64,000 bases of DNA from JAUHXS01 sp965213575 (GCA_965213575.1 CBDBZN010000016.1:143425-207424); one strand, 5' to 3'. Shown: positions 15,829 to 26,373, counted from the stretch's first letter. Notes: generated by a model not told the origin, from the letters alone. Numbers and translations: made by a program.

Positions 15829-17361
15829 ATGCAAGCACAAAAGAAAGTCAAATCCGCACTAATATCTGTTTTCTATAAAGATGGATTAGAGCCAATTATT
15901 AAGGAGCTAAATAAACAAGGAGTTGCTATTTACTCTACTGGCGGCACTCAAAAATTTATTGAAGAGTTAGGTGGAAAGCCTATTCCGGTTGAAACTATTA
16001 CTAATTATCCATCTATTTTGGAAGGCCGTGTAAAAACACTTCATCCTGCTGTTTTTGGAGGAATTTTAGCAAGGCGTGAAAATGTGTCAGACCTTCAACA
16101 GTTAGAAGAATATGATATTCCTGAAATTGATTTAGTTATAGTCGATTTATATCCTTTTGAAGAAACTGTAAAATCAGGTGCAGAAGAACAAGAAATCATT
16201 GAAAAAATTGATATTGGAGGAATTAGCTTGATCAGGGCAGCAGCAAAAAACTTTAAAGATACGGTGATCATTGCTTCAAAATCAGATTATACGAGCTTGT
16301 TAAGTTTATTACAAAAAAATGGCTTAACGACCACCTTGGAAGATCGGAAAAATTTTGCTGCAAAAGCTTTTGATATATCTTCTCATTATGATACAGCGAT
16401 ATATAAATATTTTACTGCTAAAGATGAAACACCTGCGCTTAAGATAAGTGTTCAACAACAACAAACGCTTCGGTATGGTGAAAATCCGCATCAAAAAGGA
16501 AGCTTCTTTGGCGATTTAGATGTTCTTTTTGATCAATTAAATGGTAAAGAGCTATCGTATAATAATCTATTAGATATAGATGCGGCGGTTAATTTACTAA
16601 TGGACTTTAAAACTAAAGAGCCTGTTTTCATCATTTTAAAACATAATAATGCATGTGGTGTTGCTATGCGCCCAACTTTAATAGAGGCTTGGAAAGATGC
16701 CTTAGCCGGTGATCCGATATCGGCTTTCGGTGGTATTCTCATTACTAATAAAAAAATTGATCTTGCTACTGCGACAGAAATCAATAAACTTTTTTGTGAA
16801 GTAGTCATTGCAAATGGATATAACCCGGAAGCACTTACTTTGTTAAAAAGTAAAAAGAACAGGATCATTTTATTAAAAAAAGACACAAATTTGTCAAATA
16901 AAATCATTCGCACCGCTCTAAACGGTATCCTAGTACAAGATAAAGATCAAAGTGTAGAACTAAAGGATAACTATAATGTAGTTACTGATTTAAAGCCTTC
17001 TGCATCAGAATTATCAGACTTAGAGTTTGCTAATATTATTTCAAAACATACTAAGTCTAATACTATTGTTATAGTTAAAAACAATCAATTATTAGGTAGT
17101 GGTACCGGCCAAACATCTAGGGTAGACGCACTTAAGCAAGCGATTCATAAAGCTAAAACTTTCAAATTTAAACTAAACGGTGCAGTAATGGCATCTGATG
17201 CTTTCTTTCCTTTTCCGGATTGCGTAGAAATAGCCGGAAAAGAAGGAATTAAAGCTGTGGTACAGCCAGGCGGGTCCATTAAAGATCAAGCTTCTATAGA
17301 TTATTGCAATGGTCACAATATTTCTATGGTTTTTACCGGTAAGCGTCATTTTAAACACTAA
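15829..17361 (+). CDS. purH: Bifunctional AICAR formyltransferase / IMP cyclohydrolase
   Basis: PurH carries out the last two steps of IMP synthesis. The N-terminal cyclohydrolase (MGS-like) domain begins KKVKSALISVFYKDGLEPI and has YSTGGTQKFIEEL and NYPSILEGRVKTLHPAVFGG. The C-terminal transformylase contains LRYGENPHQKGSFFG, LKHNNACGVA, SAFGGILITNK, GSGTGQTSRVDALKQAI, SDAFFPFPD and the C-terminal GKRHFKH. I set the start at the ATG 15829 (510 residues, family length), not the TTG at 15784, because the promoter boxes overlap the latter. Confidence 0.96.
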   Translation: MQAQKKVKSALISVFYKDGLEPIIKELNKQGVAIYSTGGTQKFIEELGGKPIPVETITNYPSILEGRVKTLHPAVFGGILARRENVSDLQQLEEYDIPEIDLVIVDLYPFEETVKSGAEEQEIIEKIDIGGISLIRAAAKNFKDTVIIASKSDYTSLLSLLQKNGLTTTLEDRKNFAAKAFDISSHYDTAIYKYFTAKDETPALKISVQQQQTLRYGENPHQKGSFFGDLDVLFDQLNGKELSYNNLLDIDAAVNLLMDFKTKEPVFIILKHNNACGVAMRPTLIEAWKDALAGDPISAFGGILITNKKIDLATATEINKLFCEVVIANGYNPEALTLLKSKKNRIILLKKDTNLSNKIIRTALNGILVQDKDQSVELKDNYNVVTDLKPSASELSDLEFANIISKHTKSNTIVIVKNNQLLGSGTGQTSRVDALKQAIHKAKTFKFKLNGAVMASDAFFPFPDCVEIAGKEGIKAVVQPGGSIKDQASIDYCNGHNISMVFTGKRHFKH

Positions 17362-17417
17362 TTTTAATAAAATCTCATCTCGCTAAAAATCAGTAGAAAA
17401 CAACTGTATATATTTAG

Positions 17418-17425
17418 TATATTTG
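17418..17425 (+). promoter_or_regulatory. Putative -7 box (TATATTTG) of the mre operon
   Basis: TATATTTG fits TAnnTTTG and lies 32 nt before the mreB ATG. No convincing -33 element was found at 19-21 nt spacing. Confidence 0.35.
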
Positions 17426-17457
17426 TACATTATCTTACTTTTAACTTATACACATAA

Positions 17458-18480
17458 ATGGGATTATTCGGTTTCCTAAACGAAGAAATAGCGATAGACC
17501 TAGGAACAGCAAACACCCTCATCATTCACAAAGACAAAGTGGTCGTTGATGAACCGTCTATTGTAGCTATTGAGAAAAGCAGCGGCAAAATGATTGCTGT
17601 TGGAATGAAGGCCATGCAAATGCATGAAAAAACTCATGAAAATATTAAAACCATTAGGCCTCTTAAAGATGGAGTAATTGCTGATTTTGATGCGGCAGAA
17701 AATATGATAAGGGGAATGATCAAGATGATTGATTTTGGTAATAATTTTTTTACCCCTTCTATAAAAATGGTTATTTGTATCCCTTCAAATATTACAGAAG
17801 TGGAAAAAAGAGCTGTGAGAGATTCTGCAGAGCATGCAAGAGCAAGCGAAGTTTATCTTATTTATGAACCAATGGCAGCCGCAATTGGTATTGGTTTAGA
17901 TGTAGAAGAACCAATGGGTAATTTGATTATAGACATCGGTGGTGGGACTACAGATATTGCAGTAATTGCTTTATCCGGTATTGTTTGTAATCAGTCTATC
18001 CGAATAGCCGGTGATGAGTTTACTGCTAATATTATAGATTATGTTAGAAGGCAGCATAATATGTTGGTAGGAGAACGAACAGCTGAAAATATTAAAATTT
18101 CTATTGGTTCTGCCCTTACCGAGTTAGAAAATCCTCCTGAAGATATTCCGGTAAATGGTAGAGACTTGATGACAGGTATTCCAAAACAGATAACACTTTC
18201 TTATACAGAAATTGCGCATGCGCTGGACAAATCTATTTCTAAAATAGAAGAAGCTGTGCTTAAGGCATTAGAAACAACTCCTCCGGAATTAGCCTCAGAT
18301 ATATATAAAACAGGCCTTTATCTAACAGGCGGAGGTGCATTATTGAAAGGCTTAGATAAGCGAATTTCACAAAAAACTAAACTTCCGGTCCATATTGCTG
18401 ATGACCCTTTAAGGGCAGTGGTTCGTGGGACCGGGACAGCACTTAAAAATATTAAGAAATTTCCATTTCTAATGAGCTAA
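17458..18480 (+). CDS. mreB: Rod shape-determining actin homologue MreB
   Basis: A 340-residue bacterial actin that organises lateral wall synthesis. Phosphate-1 segment AIDLGTANTLIIH, phosphate-2 NLIIDIGGGTTDIAVIALSG and adenosine motif LYLTGGGALLKGLDKRI are all present. It is the first gene of a five-gene elongasome operon (mreB, mreC, mreD, mrdA, rodA) with intergenic gaps below 10 nt or overlaps. Its presence implies a rod-shaped or elongated cell at some stage. Confidence 0.96.
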   Translation: MGLFGFLNEEIAIDLGTANTLIIHKDKVVVDEPSIVAIEKSSGKMIAVGMKAMQMHEKTHENIKTIRPLKDGVIADFDAAENMIRGMIKMIDFGNNFFTPSIKMVICIPSNITEVEKRAVRDSAEHARASEVYLIYEPMAAAIGIGLDVEEPMGNLIIDIGGGTTDIAVIALSGIVCNQSIRIAGDEFTANIIDYVRRQHNMLVGERTAENIKISIGSALTELENPPEDIPVNGRDLMTGIPKQITLSYTEIAHALDKSISKIEEAVLKALETTPPELASDIYKTGLYLTGGGALLKGLDKRISQKTKLPVHIADDPLRAVVRGTGTALKNIKKFPFLMS

Positions 18481-18487
18481 AAAATAA

Positions 18488-19324
18488 ATGCAAAGCTTAT
18501 TATCATTTATTGGCAGGTTCTATGGCTTTTTTTTATTTGTTTTTCTAGAGGTTTTATGTGTCTTAATACTTATAAATAACAGCAACTTTCATAGAGCAAG
18601 CTTTTTTTCTTCTTCTAACAGCATCATTGGTGATTTTTATAATTTTTCTACTAATGTTAGAGATTATTTTAATTTAAAATACGCTAATGAGAGTTTAGCA
18701 GAGGAAAATGCTAAGTTAAAAGCAGCACTTAACGATGCACAATATCATAATAGATATGAAGTCTACACAAGAAAAAACTTAGAATATGAACAATTATATA
18801 CTTATATACCAGCTAAAATAATAAATAATTCAGTCAATAAATTAAATAATTATATCGTTTTAAATAAAGGGAAATTACAGAACATTACATCTGAAATGGG
18901 TGTCATAAGCGAAAACGGTATAATAGGAATTGTCATAAGTTCATCTCAGCATTATTCATCCGTAATGTCTATACTACACAAAGATATTAGACTTAGTGCT
19001 AAACTTAAAAGCAGCAACTTATTCGGATCTATTTCATGGAAAGGTAAAGACCCAGCTATAGTTAATTTAGATGATATTCCACAACATGTAATTGTAAAAA
19101 AAGGGGATACAATAGTTACCAGCGGATTTTCTGCTATTTTCCCGGCGGATATTACTATTGGCTTTATTGCTAATTATACTAAACAACCCGGAACTAATTT
19201 TTATAATATTGAAGTAAAACTGGCTACTAATATGCAACAAGCAAAATATGTGTATATAGTAAACCATTTAATGAAAGAAGAAATTAATAGTATTCAAGAA
19301 GATGACATAGAAAATAATGACTAA
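18488..19324 (+). CDS. mreC: Rod shape-determining protein MreC
   Basis: A 278-residue protein with one N-terminal membrane helix (GRFYGFFLFVFLEVLCVLIL), a coiled-coil (about residues 70-95, ANESLAEENAKLKAALNDAQ) and the beta-barrel MreC core (MGVISENGIIGIVISSSQHY, VKKGDTIVTSGFSAIFPADI). It acts in the periplasm as a scaffold linking MreB/MreD with PBP2 and RodA. The 3' end overlaps mreD by 8 nt. Confidence 0.92.
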   Translation: MQSLLSFIGRFYGFFLFVFLEVLCVLILINNSNFHRASFFSSSNSIIGDFYNFSTNVRDYFNLKYANESLAEENAKLKAALNDAQYHNRYEVYTRKNLEYEQLYTYIPAKIINNSVNKLNNYIVLNKGKLQNITSEMGVISENGIIGIVISSSQHYSSVMSILHKDIRLSAKLKSSNLFGSISWKGKDPAIVNLDDIPQHVIVKKGDTIVTSGFSAIFPADITIGFIANYTKQPGTNFYNIEVKLATNMQQAKYVYIVNHLMKEEINSIQEDDIENND

Positions 19325-19832
19325 AAGCTTAACCCAGCACACATTTAAGTTTGTTATTTTAATATTCGTACAGATAGTTATTTTAAATAATTTAAATCTA
19401 AATGGATATATAAATCCTTACATATATCCGCTTTTTATAATTTTGCTACCTCTTAATATTAGTCATTGGGCTATATTATTGTTAGGGTTATTCACAGGCA
19501 TTACTGTCGGAATATTTACAAATACAGCCGGAATTCATGGGGCAGCAACGGTTTTTTTAGCTTTTATGAGGCCATATATTTTACGTTTTCTATCTCCAAG
19601 GGCAAGTGAAGATGAAAGTGAAATTAATCTCGGTACAAATAATTTTGGAGCTTATTTGCTATATATCTCCGTGTGTACGCTTCTTCATCATATTGTATTT
19701 TTTTATTTAGAGATACTAAACTTTTCTTATCCAATATATACACTATCTAAAATTACTTTTAGTACAATTTTAAGTATTTTTTGTATGCTCATTTACAGTC
19801 TTATATTAAGAGCCTATTATATAAAACGATAG
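19317..19832 (+). CDS. mreD: Rod shape-determining membrane protein MreD
   Basis: A 171-residue, very hydrophobic protein with five or six predicted membrane spans. Sequence support is weak as usual for MreD (NLNLNGYINPYIYPLFIILL, LGLFTGITVGIF), but position between mreC (8-nt overlap) and mrdA (4-nt gap) makes the call firm. Confidence 0.88.
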   Translation: MTKSLTQHTFKFVILIFVQIVILNNLNLNGYINPYIYPLFIILLPLNISHWAILLLGLFTGITVGIFTNTAGIHGAATVFLAFMRPYILRFLSPRASEDESEINLGTNNFGAYLLYISVCTLLHHIVFFYLEILNFSYPIYTLSKITFSTILSIFCMLIYSLILRAYYIKR

Positions 19833-19836
19833 CTAG

Positions 19837-21675
19837 ATGGATAATTTTAAATCTAGGAAATATATTATCGTGGGAATTTTTATTGCTATTCCATTTATAT
19901 TTTTGATCAAGTTAGCCTCTATTCAAATATTTGATAAATCATATAGAAAACTTGCAAATGATAATGTTATTCGAGAAATTATTAATTATCCTACTAGAGG
20001 TTTAATATATGATAGAAATAACGAATTAATAGTATATAATGAAGCTACTTATGACTTAATGGTTGTTCCGGCAAATACATCGAAAGATTTAGACCTCTCT
20101 CATCTAAGTACTTTTCTTAAAGTTGAAAGAAGTGAATTAGAAGCAGCCTTAGCAAAAGCTAAATCCTATTCTCGCTATAAGCCATCTGTTGTAGTGAAGC
20201 AAATATCAGCAGCCATGTATGCTCATTTTCAAGAGCATTTATATAAGTTTCCGGGATTTTATACACAGACAAGGACTCTTAGAAAATATCCTCATCAAGC
20301 TGCAGCTCATATTTTAGGATATATTGGTGAGGTTAATGAAAAGCAAATAGAAGCCTCTAATAAATACTATCAACCTGGAGATTATATTGGCATTAATGGC
20401 TTGGAGAGTAGTTATGAAAGAATTTTACGAGGCACTCGTGGCAAGAAATATGTATTTGTAGATGTTCATGGTAGAGTGCAGGGAGATTTTCACGGAGAAT
20501 ATGTACAATCTTTAGATCCAATAGCAGGTAATAATATTTATTCTACCATTGATATTAAACTCCAAATGTTTGGAGAAAAATTGATGCAAAATAAAAAAGG
20601 AAGTATTGTAGCTATAGAACCTACTACAGGAGAAATTTTAGCTATGGTAAGTAGTCCTGCTTATGATCCCAATCTTCTATCAGGTGCGTCAAAAGGGGTG
20701 AATTTTAAAATATTAAGTCAAGATAAACTTATCCCTTTATATAATAGGCCTATCATGGCTCAATATTCTCCGGGTTCTGTATTTAAGACAATTATGGGTA
20801 TAATTGGATTAGAGGAGGGGGTTATTACTGATAGAACTATTTATCATAGTAGAGGTGCTTATTATTCTAGAGGGTTAAGAGTAGGGGATCATGCCCCGCC
20901 CGGATTATATAACGTAACTAAAGCGATACAACTTTCAAGTAATGCATATTTCTGCGATTTATTTGAAAAGATATTAAACCAAAAAAAATATGGTTCGGTT
21001 GAACAAGCATTTATACAATGGAAATCATATTTAGATGCTTACGGAATGGGTCAAAAACTTGGTATTGATATACCTAATGAAGTAAAAGGCCTTACACCGA
21101 GCAATGAATATTACAACAAAATTTACGGAAAAGGCCGCTGGAAAGCCCCTACTATTATTTCCTTAAGTATAGGGCAGGGAGAATTATTGGTTACGCCTTT
21201 GCAGCTTAGTAATCTCATGGTTGTTTTAGCCACTCGAGGTTATTATATTACTCCTCATCTAGTATCAGACGTGGCTCAAAATGATACTAAATTAAAGCTA
21301 AGGTTGCAGAAACATCAGTTGCCAATTTCACAAGATAATTTTGACATCGTTATAAATGCTATGGAAGATGTAGTTACGCAAGGTACTGCACGTATTGCAA
21401 AAATAGACGACATTATTATATGTGGCAAAACCGGTACAGTTGAAAACCCACACGGGGAAGATCATTCAATATTTGCGGCTTTTGCTCCTAAAGATAATCC
21501 TCAAATTGCTATAGCTGTAGTGGTTGAGAACTCGGGATATGGATCTACTTGGGCTGCTCCTATTGCAAGTTTAATGATTGAGAAATATTTGACTGATTCA
21601 ATTCGTACTAATCGACTCTGGTTAAGAGATCGAATTCTAAAAGCTAATTTAATTAATCCAGATAGTGAGACGTAG
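19837..21675 (+). CDS. mrdA: Penicillin-binding protein 2 (elongasome transpeptidase)
   Basis: A 612-residue class B PBP: N-terminal anchor (YIIVGIFIAIPFIFLIKLAS), PBP dimerisation domain (NYPTRGLIYDRNNELIVYNE; GINGLESSYERILRGTRG), and transpeptidase domain with SVFK (S314, K317), SSN (S367-N369) and KTG (K531-G533). It crosslinks peptidoglycan during elongation with RodA, whose gene overlaps its 3' end by 11 nt. Length and motifs are normal for PBP2. Confidence 0.95.
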   Translation: MDNFKSRKYIIVGIFIAIPFIFLIKLASIQIFDKSYRKLANDNVIREIINYPTRGLIYDRNNELIVYNEATYDLMVVPANTSKDLDLSHLSTFLKVERSELEAALAKAKSYSRYKPSVVVKQISAAMYAHFQEHLYKFPGFYTQTRTLRKYPHQAAAHILGYIGEVNEKQIEASNKYYQPGDYIGINGLESSYERILRGTRGKKYVFVDVHGRVQGDFHGEYVQSLDPIAGNNIYSTIDIKLQMFGEKLMQNKKGSIVAIEPTTGEILAMVSSPAYDPNLLSGASKGVNFKILSQDKLIPLYNRPIMAQYSPGSVFKTIMGIIGLEEGVITDRTIYHSRGAYYSRGLRVGDHAPPGLYNVTKAIQLSSNAYFCDLFEKILNQKKYGSVEQAFIQWKSYLDAYGMGQKLGIDIPNEVKGLTPSNEYYNKIYGKGRWKAPTIISLSIGQGELLVTPLQLSNLMVVLATRGYYITPHLVSDVAQNDTKLKLRLQKHQLPISQDNFDIVINAMEDVVTQGTARIAKIDDIIICGKTGTVENPHGEDHSIFAAFAPKDNPQIAIAVVVENSGYGSTWAAPIASLMIEKYLTDSIRTNRLWLRDRILKANLINPDSET

Positions 21676-22927
21676 TAATGTATTTAAAGAGCTAGATTGG
21701 CTAACCATTGCTTTATATCTGATATTAGCAGTTATTGGTTGGTTTACAATATACTCTGCTGCTTTTTCTGAAGAAAATCCAAGTATATTTGATTTTACAC
21801 AAAGCTATGGGAAACAATTTATCTGGCTAGTAATATCCTGTATTATAGGAATAGGAATTGTGGTGGTAGATAGTAAATTTTACCATTCTTTCTCTTATTT
21901 AATATATGGGATTTCTGTTTTATTATTAATAATGGTATTATTTATGGGCCGTAAAGTTTCCGGTTCTATGTCGTGGTTTGAAATCGGCCCTATTAGAATT
22001 CAACCATCTGAGTTTGCAAAATTTGGAGCTGCACTTGCATTGGCAAGATTCTTAAGCTCTTACAATTCAAATATTGTAAAATCATTAAAAGATCGGTTAT
22101 TAGTTTTAATTATAATTTTTTTACCGTCTGTTTTGATCATCATCCAAGGGGATACCGGATCAGCACTTGTATTTACTGCTTTAATTTTAGTTCTTTATAG
22201 AGAAGGTTGGCCCGCATATCAATTAGTTTTTGTAATTCTTATTGCAATTACCGGTGTAATTGCATTGTTGATTGACAAATTTATTTTAATCGGCATCATA
22301 TTACTATTAGGGGCGGCCATAATATATTTTATCAGGAAGAAAAAACAAATGATTATAGTAACCGTAGCCGGGTTAGTAATTTTATGTTCTTTTGTATATA
22401 CAGTGGATTATTCTTTTAATAACATTTTAAAACCATATCAGAAAGAACGGATAAATGTTTTATTAGGCAAAAAAGTAGATCCGAGAGGAGCAGCCTATAA
22501 TGTTAATCAATCAAAAATAGCTATAGGTTCCGGAGGATTTATAGGTAAAGGATTTATGAAAGGCACACAAACAAAATTTAATTTTGTGCCTGAGCAGAGT
22601 ACAGATTTTATTTTTTGTACTATAGGAGAAGAACAAGGGTTTGTTGGTAGTTTATTAGTACTTGGATTATTTACTGCTTTATTAATAAGAATAGTATTTC
22701 TGGCAGAAAGACAGAAGCAAAACTTCAGTAGAATGTATGCATACGGAGTTGCGAGTATTATTTTTATTCATATTGTCATAAATATAGGTATGACTATTGG
22801 ATTAGCTCCGGTTATCGGTATACCTTTCCCGCTTATAAGCTATGGTGGCTCTTCTTTGTTCGGCTTTACTATTCTTTTATTTATTTTGCTGAAACTAGAT
22901 GCTGACAGGAAAGAAGTATTGGGATAA
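21665..22927 (+). CDS. rodA: Rod shape-determining glycosyltransferase RodA
   Basis: A 420-residue SEDS polymerase with about ten membrane spans. Signatures are GWFTIYSAAFSEENPS, GPIRIQPSEFAKFGAALALA, IQGDTGSALVFTAL, the large periplasmic loop with VPEQSTDFIFCTIGEEQGF, and VIGIPFPLISYGGSS. The start is a GTG (21665) inside the end of mrdA; no in-frame ATG is available before the first helix. It polymerises glycan strands with PBP2 and is the last gene of the mre operon. Confidence 0.95.
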   Translation: MRRSNVFKELDWLTIALYLILAVIGWFTIYSAAFSEENPSIFDFTQSYGKQFIWLVISCIIGIGIVVVDSKFYHSFSYLIYGISVLLLIMVLFMGRKVSGSMSWFEIGPIRIQPSEFAKFGAALALARFLSSYNSNIVKSLKDRLLVLIIIFLPSVLIIIQGDTGSALVFTALILVLYREGWPAYQLVFVILIAITGVIALLIDKFILIGIILLLGAAIIYFIRKKKQMIIVTVAGLVILCSFVYTVDYSFNNILKPYQKERINVLLGKKVDPRGAAYNVNQSKIAIGSGGFIGKGFMKGTQTKFNFVPEQSTDFIFCTIGEEQGFVGSLLVLGLFTALLIRIVFLAERQKQNFSRMYAYGVASIIFIHIVINIGMTIGLAPVIGIPFPLISYGGSSLFGFTILLFILLKLDADRKEVLG

Positions 22928-22961
22928 GAATCAAAATCTAGTTACGCGAACATAAAAGGCT

Positions 22962-25190
22962 TTAATTTCCTTTTTCTGTATCGTAAATAACTTCTTCCAG
23001 CTCTCCAAGCACTCTAAATTCTGTTCTCCTATTTTTTTGTCTTCCTTCTGGATTATCCGAACCATCAGAATTCTCATTTGGTGCGATAGGTTCTTCTTCT
23101 CCATAACCTTTAGCACGCAATCTTTCTTTCTCTACACCCGCAGCAATTAGGTAATTAACCACACTTTCTGCTCTTTTTTGGGAGAGCTCTAAGTTATAAG
23201 CATCGTTACCTTTATTATCAGTATGAGAACCGATTTCTACTATAAGCCTTGAGTTTTCATCAGCTAATAATAAATCAGCTAAGGTGTCAATAGTTAATTT
23301 AGATTCAGGGCGTAAAGTAGCTTTATCAAAATCATATAATATATTGTGTAAGACAATTTTATCTGTTTTCTTACGAAGTAATAAGTTTCTGGTAAGTGTT
23401 GTAGACGTTGTAATTCCTTGTGTAGAAACATATTTAAAATCAGCAATATATCCTTCTTTAGAAGCCACAACTTTATAATATTTTTCCGGATTTAAATCGA
23501 AATGGTACATTTTGTTTTTCATGATTGTATCATTAGGATCGCTTTCTATTGTAAAGCTTTCAATCAATACATCATCTCCTTCGATGATTTCTATACTAGA
23601 AGATTGTTTCTTATTATTTTCTTCTACCACTACTTCCGGATCTACATTGGTAATATATAGTGAAACTTTGGCAGAATCAAATGTGGTTTTAACCATATCG
23701 TCTGAATATCCATACACTAGCCCTTCTAGATCTATGTATATTCTATCATAATATTCAAAGCTAAATATATCATCACAACAATGCGGATGTTTTAAAGCGA
23801 TACTTCCATCTCTGTTAGATACTAGATAGCCACCTGTTGTTTTTTCGTTTACCGTAAAAAACATGTCGTCTACGCTGGTATTAATAGGCGAACCCATGTT
23901 TTCTGCTTTAGCCCATTTTCGCAGCTGTCCGTTAGTAACATACACATCATATCCTCCCATGCCCTCAGGAGAATTTGAACTGTAATAAAAAGAATTAGTT
24001 TTAAGGTCAAAAAACGGAGAAATTTCATCTCGTTCTGTATTAACTCTTCTGCCTAAGTTAGTTACATCTTCAAAAGGAGCATCATAAGGCCCGTCTAAAG
24101 GACGTGTAGCATACCAAATGTCCCATCCACCTTCAGAATCATCTTCTCTATTAGAAGAGAAATATATCACTTCTATTTTCTTTCTTCTATAAGTTGAATT
24201 TACAGAAATTGGATGTCTGTTTGAATTGTCATCTTCATCTAATCCTTTTACAACAACAGGTTCTTTCCAATTTCCATTTTCATCTTTTTCTGTAACATAT
24301 ATTGTTATTTTAATATTATTACTATTATCATCTTTAACTGACCTCGTAAAAAAGAATCTCTTTCCATCAGATGAATAAGCTCCACTGCCGGTATGGTCGA
24401 TGTCACTATTTATTGGACCCGGAAAAGGTTTTGCTTGAGCAAATAAGGAGTCATTAATGCGTTCAGCTTTATAAATTTTAGCTATATATCCTAATTGGGC
24501 TAAGTCTTGTTGTGATTGGGAATCAGCAGAAACTGTAATAAAGCTATCAGCCCGCACCGATGAAAATATCAACTCATTACCTTGAGCTATTGGAGAAAAT
24601 TCAGTATTAGCAGCATTAACTGTTTTGCTTAAATGATTTACACGAATTGCTTTGGGGTTAGCTAACGATTCTTGAGCAAATTCTATCCCTTTTATCTCCT
24701 CTCTAGCTTGCTTTTTATAATAACTGGCTTCTTGATTGTCTTTAAATGCTCGAGACCTGCCTGAAAATGCCTTAAACTGATTTATCGCCTCATCATATTT
24801 ACCATTCATCTTAAGCATCATTGGATACATGAAATAAGATTTTGGGTATTCATCCCCATCTTCATCCATCACCTCTTTATAGCGTTCTTCGGCTTCATGA
24901 AAATCTCTAATTTCATATGAAGTTTCCGCTAGTTTATATTTTACTTGAGTTAAATCAGGCTTTTCTTCTAAAACATCTTTATAATATTTCGCAGCTACAT
25001 AATAGTTTGCAGTCTGAAAGGCATAGTCGCCCGCTTTTAATTTCTTTTTCCAACTTAAATTTTTCTTCTTTTTCTTCTTTTTTGCAGCTGCTTCACTAAA
25101 TGAGGATGTTCCTTCAGAAATAGAATAAGCAGTTACATTATTAAATATAGATGTAGCTGCTATAGCTAGTATAATAACGGGTTTTATCAC
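22962..25190 (-). CDS. PorE-like outer-membrane-associated protein (TPR, PD40 propeller, OmpA C-terminal domain)
   Basis: A 742-residue exported protein. After a signal peptide (MIKPVIILAIAATSIFNNVTAYS) and a run of seven lysines come TPR-like repeats (about 45-170), a PD40/WD40-like propeller (about 195-500; SGAYSSDGKRFFFTRS, VIYFSSNREDDSEGGWDIWY, SFYYSSNSPEGMGGYDVYV), a carboxypeptidase-regulatory-like region, and an OmpA peptidoglycan-binding domain (DFDKATLRPESK; GSHTDNKGNDAYNLELSQKR; NRRTEFRVL). This domain order matches PorE of the type IX secretion system, but many Bacteroidota carry several such paralogues. It follows the PorP/SprF gene by 29 bp on the same strand, a common pairing. 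Confidence 0.85.
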   Translation of the reverse strand: MIKPVIILAIAATSIFNNVTAYSISEGTSSFSEAAAKKKKKKKNLSWKKKLKAGDYAFQTANYYVAAKYYKDVLEEKPDLTQVKYKLAETSYEIRDFHEAEERYKEVMDEDGDEYPKSYFMYPMMLKMNGKYDEAINQFKAFSGRSRAFKDNQEASYYKKQAREEIKGIEFAQESLANPKAIRVNHLSKTVNAANTEFSPIAQGNELIFSSVRADSFITVSADSQSQQDLAQLGYIAKIYKAERINDSLFAQAKPFPGPINSDIDHTGSGAYSSDGKRFFFTRSVKDDNSNNIKITIYVTEKDENGNWKEPVVVKGLDEDDNSNRHPISVNSTYRRKKIEVIYFSSNREDDSEGGWDIWYATRPLDGPYDAPFEDVTNLGRRVNTERDEISPFFDLKTNSFYYSSNSPEGMGGYDVYVTNGQLRKWAKAENMGSPINTSVDDMFFTVNEKTTGGYLVSNRDGSIALKHPHCCDDIFSFEYYDRIYIDLEGLVYGYSDDMVKTTFDSAKVSLYITNVDPEVVVEENNKKQSSSIEIIEGDDVLIESFTIESDPNDTIMKNKMYHFDLNPEKYYKVVASKEGYIADFKYVSTQGITTSTTLTRNLLLRKKTDKIVLHNILYDFDKATLRPESKLTIDTLADLLLADENSRLIVEIGSHTDNKGNDAYNLELSQKRAESVVNYLIAAGVEKERLRAKGYGEEEPIAPNENSDGSDNPEGRQKNRRTEFRVLGELEEVIYDTEKGN

Positions 25191-25219
25191 TATAAAAATT
25201 CTTTATTTATTAAATAATA

Positions 25220-26257
25220 TTAAAATCTCAAACAAGGAACAATCACCTCATCAATGGATTGGAAAATAGGTAAAATAACTACAGCACCTATCTCATAACT
25301 TTTTGCATTCTTGACATTATCTAAATTAGAACCGGATAAACCATGGACATTTGTATCATAGCTGAATCCTACTCTAATCTTTTTTACTTCCATACCAAAA
25401 GACAGTACTACGGATTCTTTTATACGGTACCAAGCACCTCCCCAAATAGTTAATCCTATAGAGTTATTAAGGTGATAGCCTATATTAGAACCTAAGAAAA
25501 TATCGCTGGATTTAGATTGAGTTAATATTCTTAAGCCCGGTTCTAAAGTGATTTTAGGATTTAAGTCATATTCTGCACCTAGTAAATATACAGGTTTGAC
25601 GCTTCTTCTATTAACCCCATTACTTGTAGGTTCATAAAAAGATTCTTTCGGTTGTATGATGTTATCAAATACTAATCCTGCATTTAATTTTAATACATCA
25701 CTTGCTTTAAAAAAATAATTAAATCCCAAGTTAACGTTGAAATAGCTTAAGGATGAATTAAACATTTCGTTGGATTGATTACTAAAACTAGCAGTTCCTT
25801 GATCATATTGGTCACCAAATATAAGTTTAGTTTGATCTACTGATTTTTGAACATATCCTAATTGAACGCCGAAGGATAACGTGTGTCTTTGATCATCATC
25901 TAAATTTTTATGGTATGCGCCTGATAGCATGATATGTTGAGTGCTTAAAATTCCACCTCCTTCATTATCATTAGCTATATAAATGCCAGCACCAATGGCA
26001 TCACTGCTTGCAAAAGCTACTTCTATAGGCATATCAAACGATATGGCAGGTGTAGAGAATAATGAATTTCTATTACCCCATTGGCTTCTATAGATAGCAG
26101 AAAAACGATAATCTCCCGGAAAAAAACCTGTTAACGCAGGATTTAACACTAAAGGGGAAAGATTATATTGTGAAAATCTTAAATCCTGGGCTTTTGTTAT
26201 TTGTGTTGCCCCAAATAAAACTATTCCAATCAGGGCAGTGTGTATAAATTTATGCAT
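25220..26257 (-). CDS. PorP/SprF family type IX secretion membrane protein
   Basis: A 345-residue outer-membrane beta-barrel of the PorP/SprF family: signal peptide ending TKAQ, then DLRFSQYNLSPLVLNPALTG and YRFSAIYRSQWGN, the classic N-terminal signature, plus GLTIWGGAWYRIKESVVLSF. Family members accompany T9SS type B cargo and PorE-like proteins. It is upstream of and probably co-transcribed with the PorE-like gene, and lies just downstream of a type B cargo remnant (26374-26928). It is likely an accessory T9SS copy rather than the core PorP of the porKLMN locus, which is not in this window. Confidence 0.88.
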   Translation of the reverse strand: MHKFIHTALIGIVLFGATQITKAQDLRFSQYNLSPLVLNPALTGFFPGDYRFSAIYRSQWGNRNSLFSTPAISFDMPIEVAFASSDAIGAGIYIANDNEGGGILSTQHIMLSGAYHKNLDDDQRHTLSFGVQLGYVQKSVDQTKLIFGDQYDQGTASFSNQSNEMFNSSLSYFNVNLGFNYFFKASDVLKLNAGLVFDNIIQPKESFYEPTSNGVNRRSVKPVYLLGAEYDLNPKITLEPGLRILTQSKSSDIFLGSNIGYHLNNSIGLTIWGGAWYRIKESVVLSFGMEVKKIRVGFSYDTNVHGLSGSNLDNVKNAKSYEIGAVVILPIFQSIDEVIVPCLRF

Positions 26258-26373
26258 AATGAAGTTTTGCTATGTGTAATTTATGTGTTTTTTAAATTAA
26301 ACAAGGTTAGTTACTCAAAATTAGAAATTTTCTCCAAAATACCTAATTTATTTAGCTCTAAAATTATTATAAT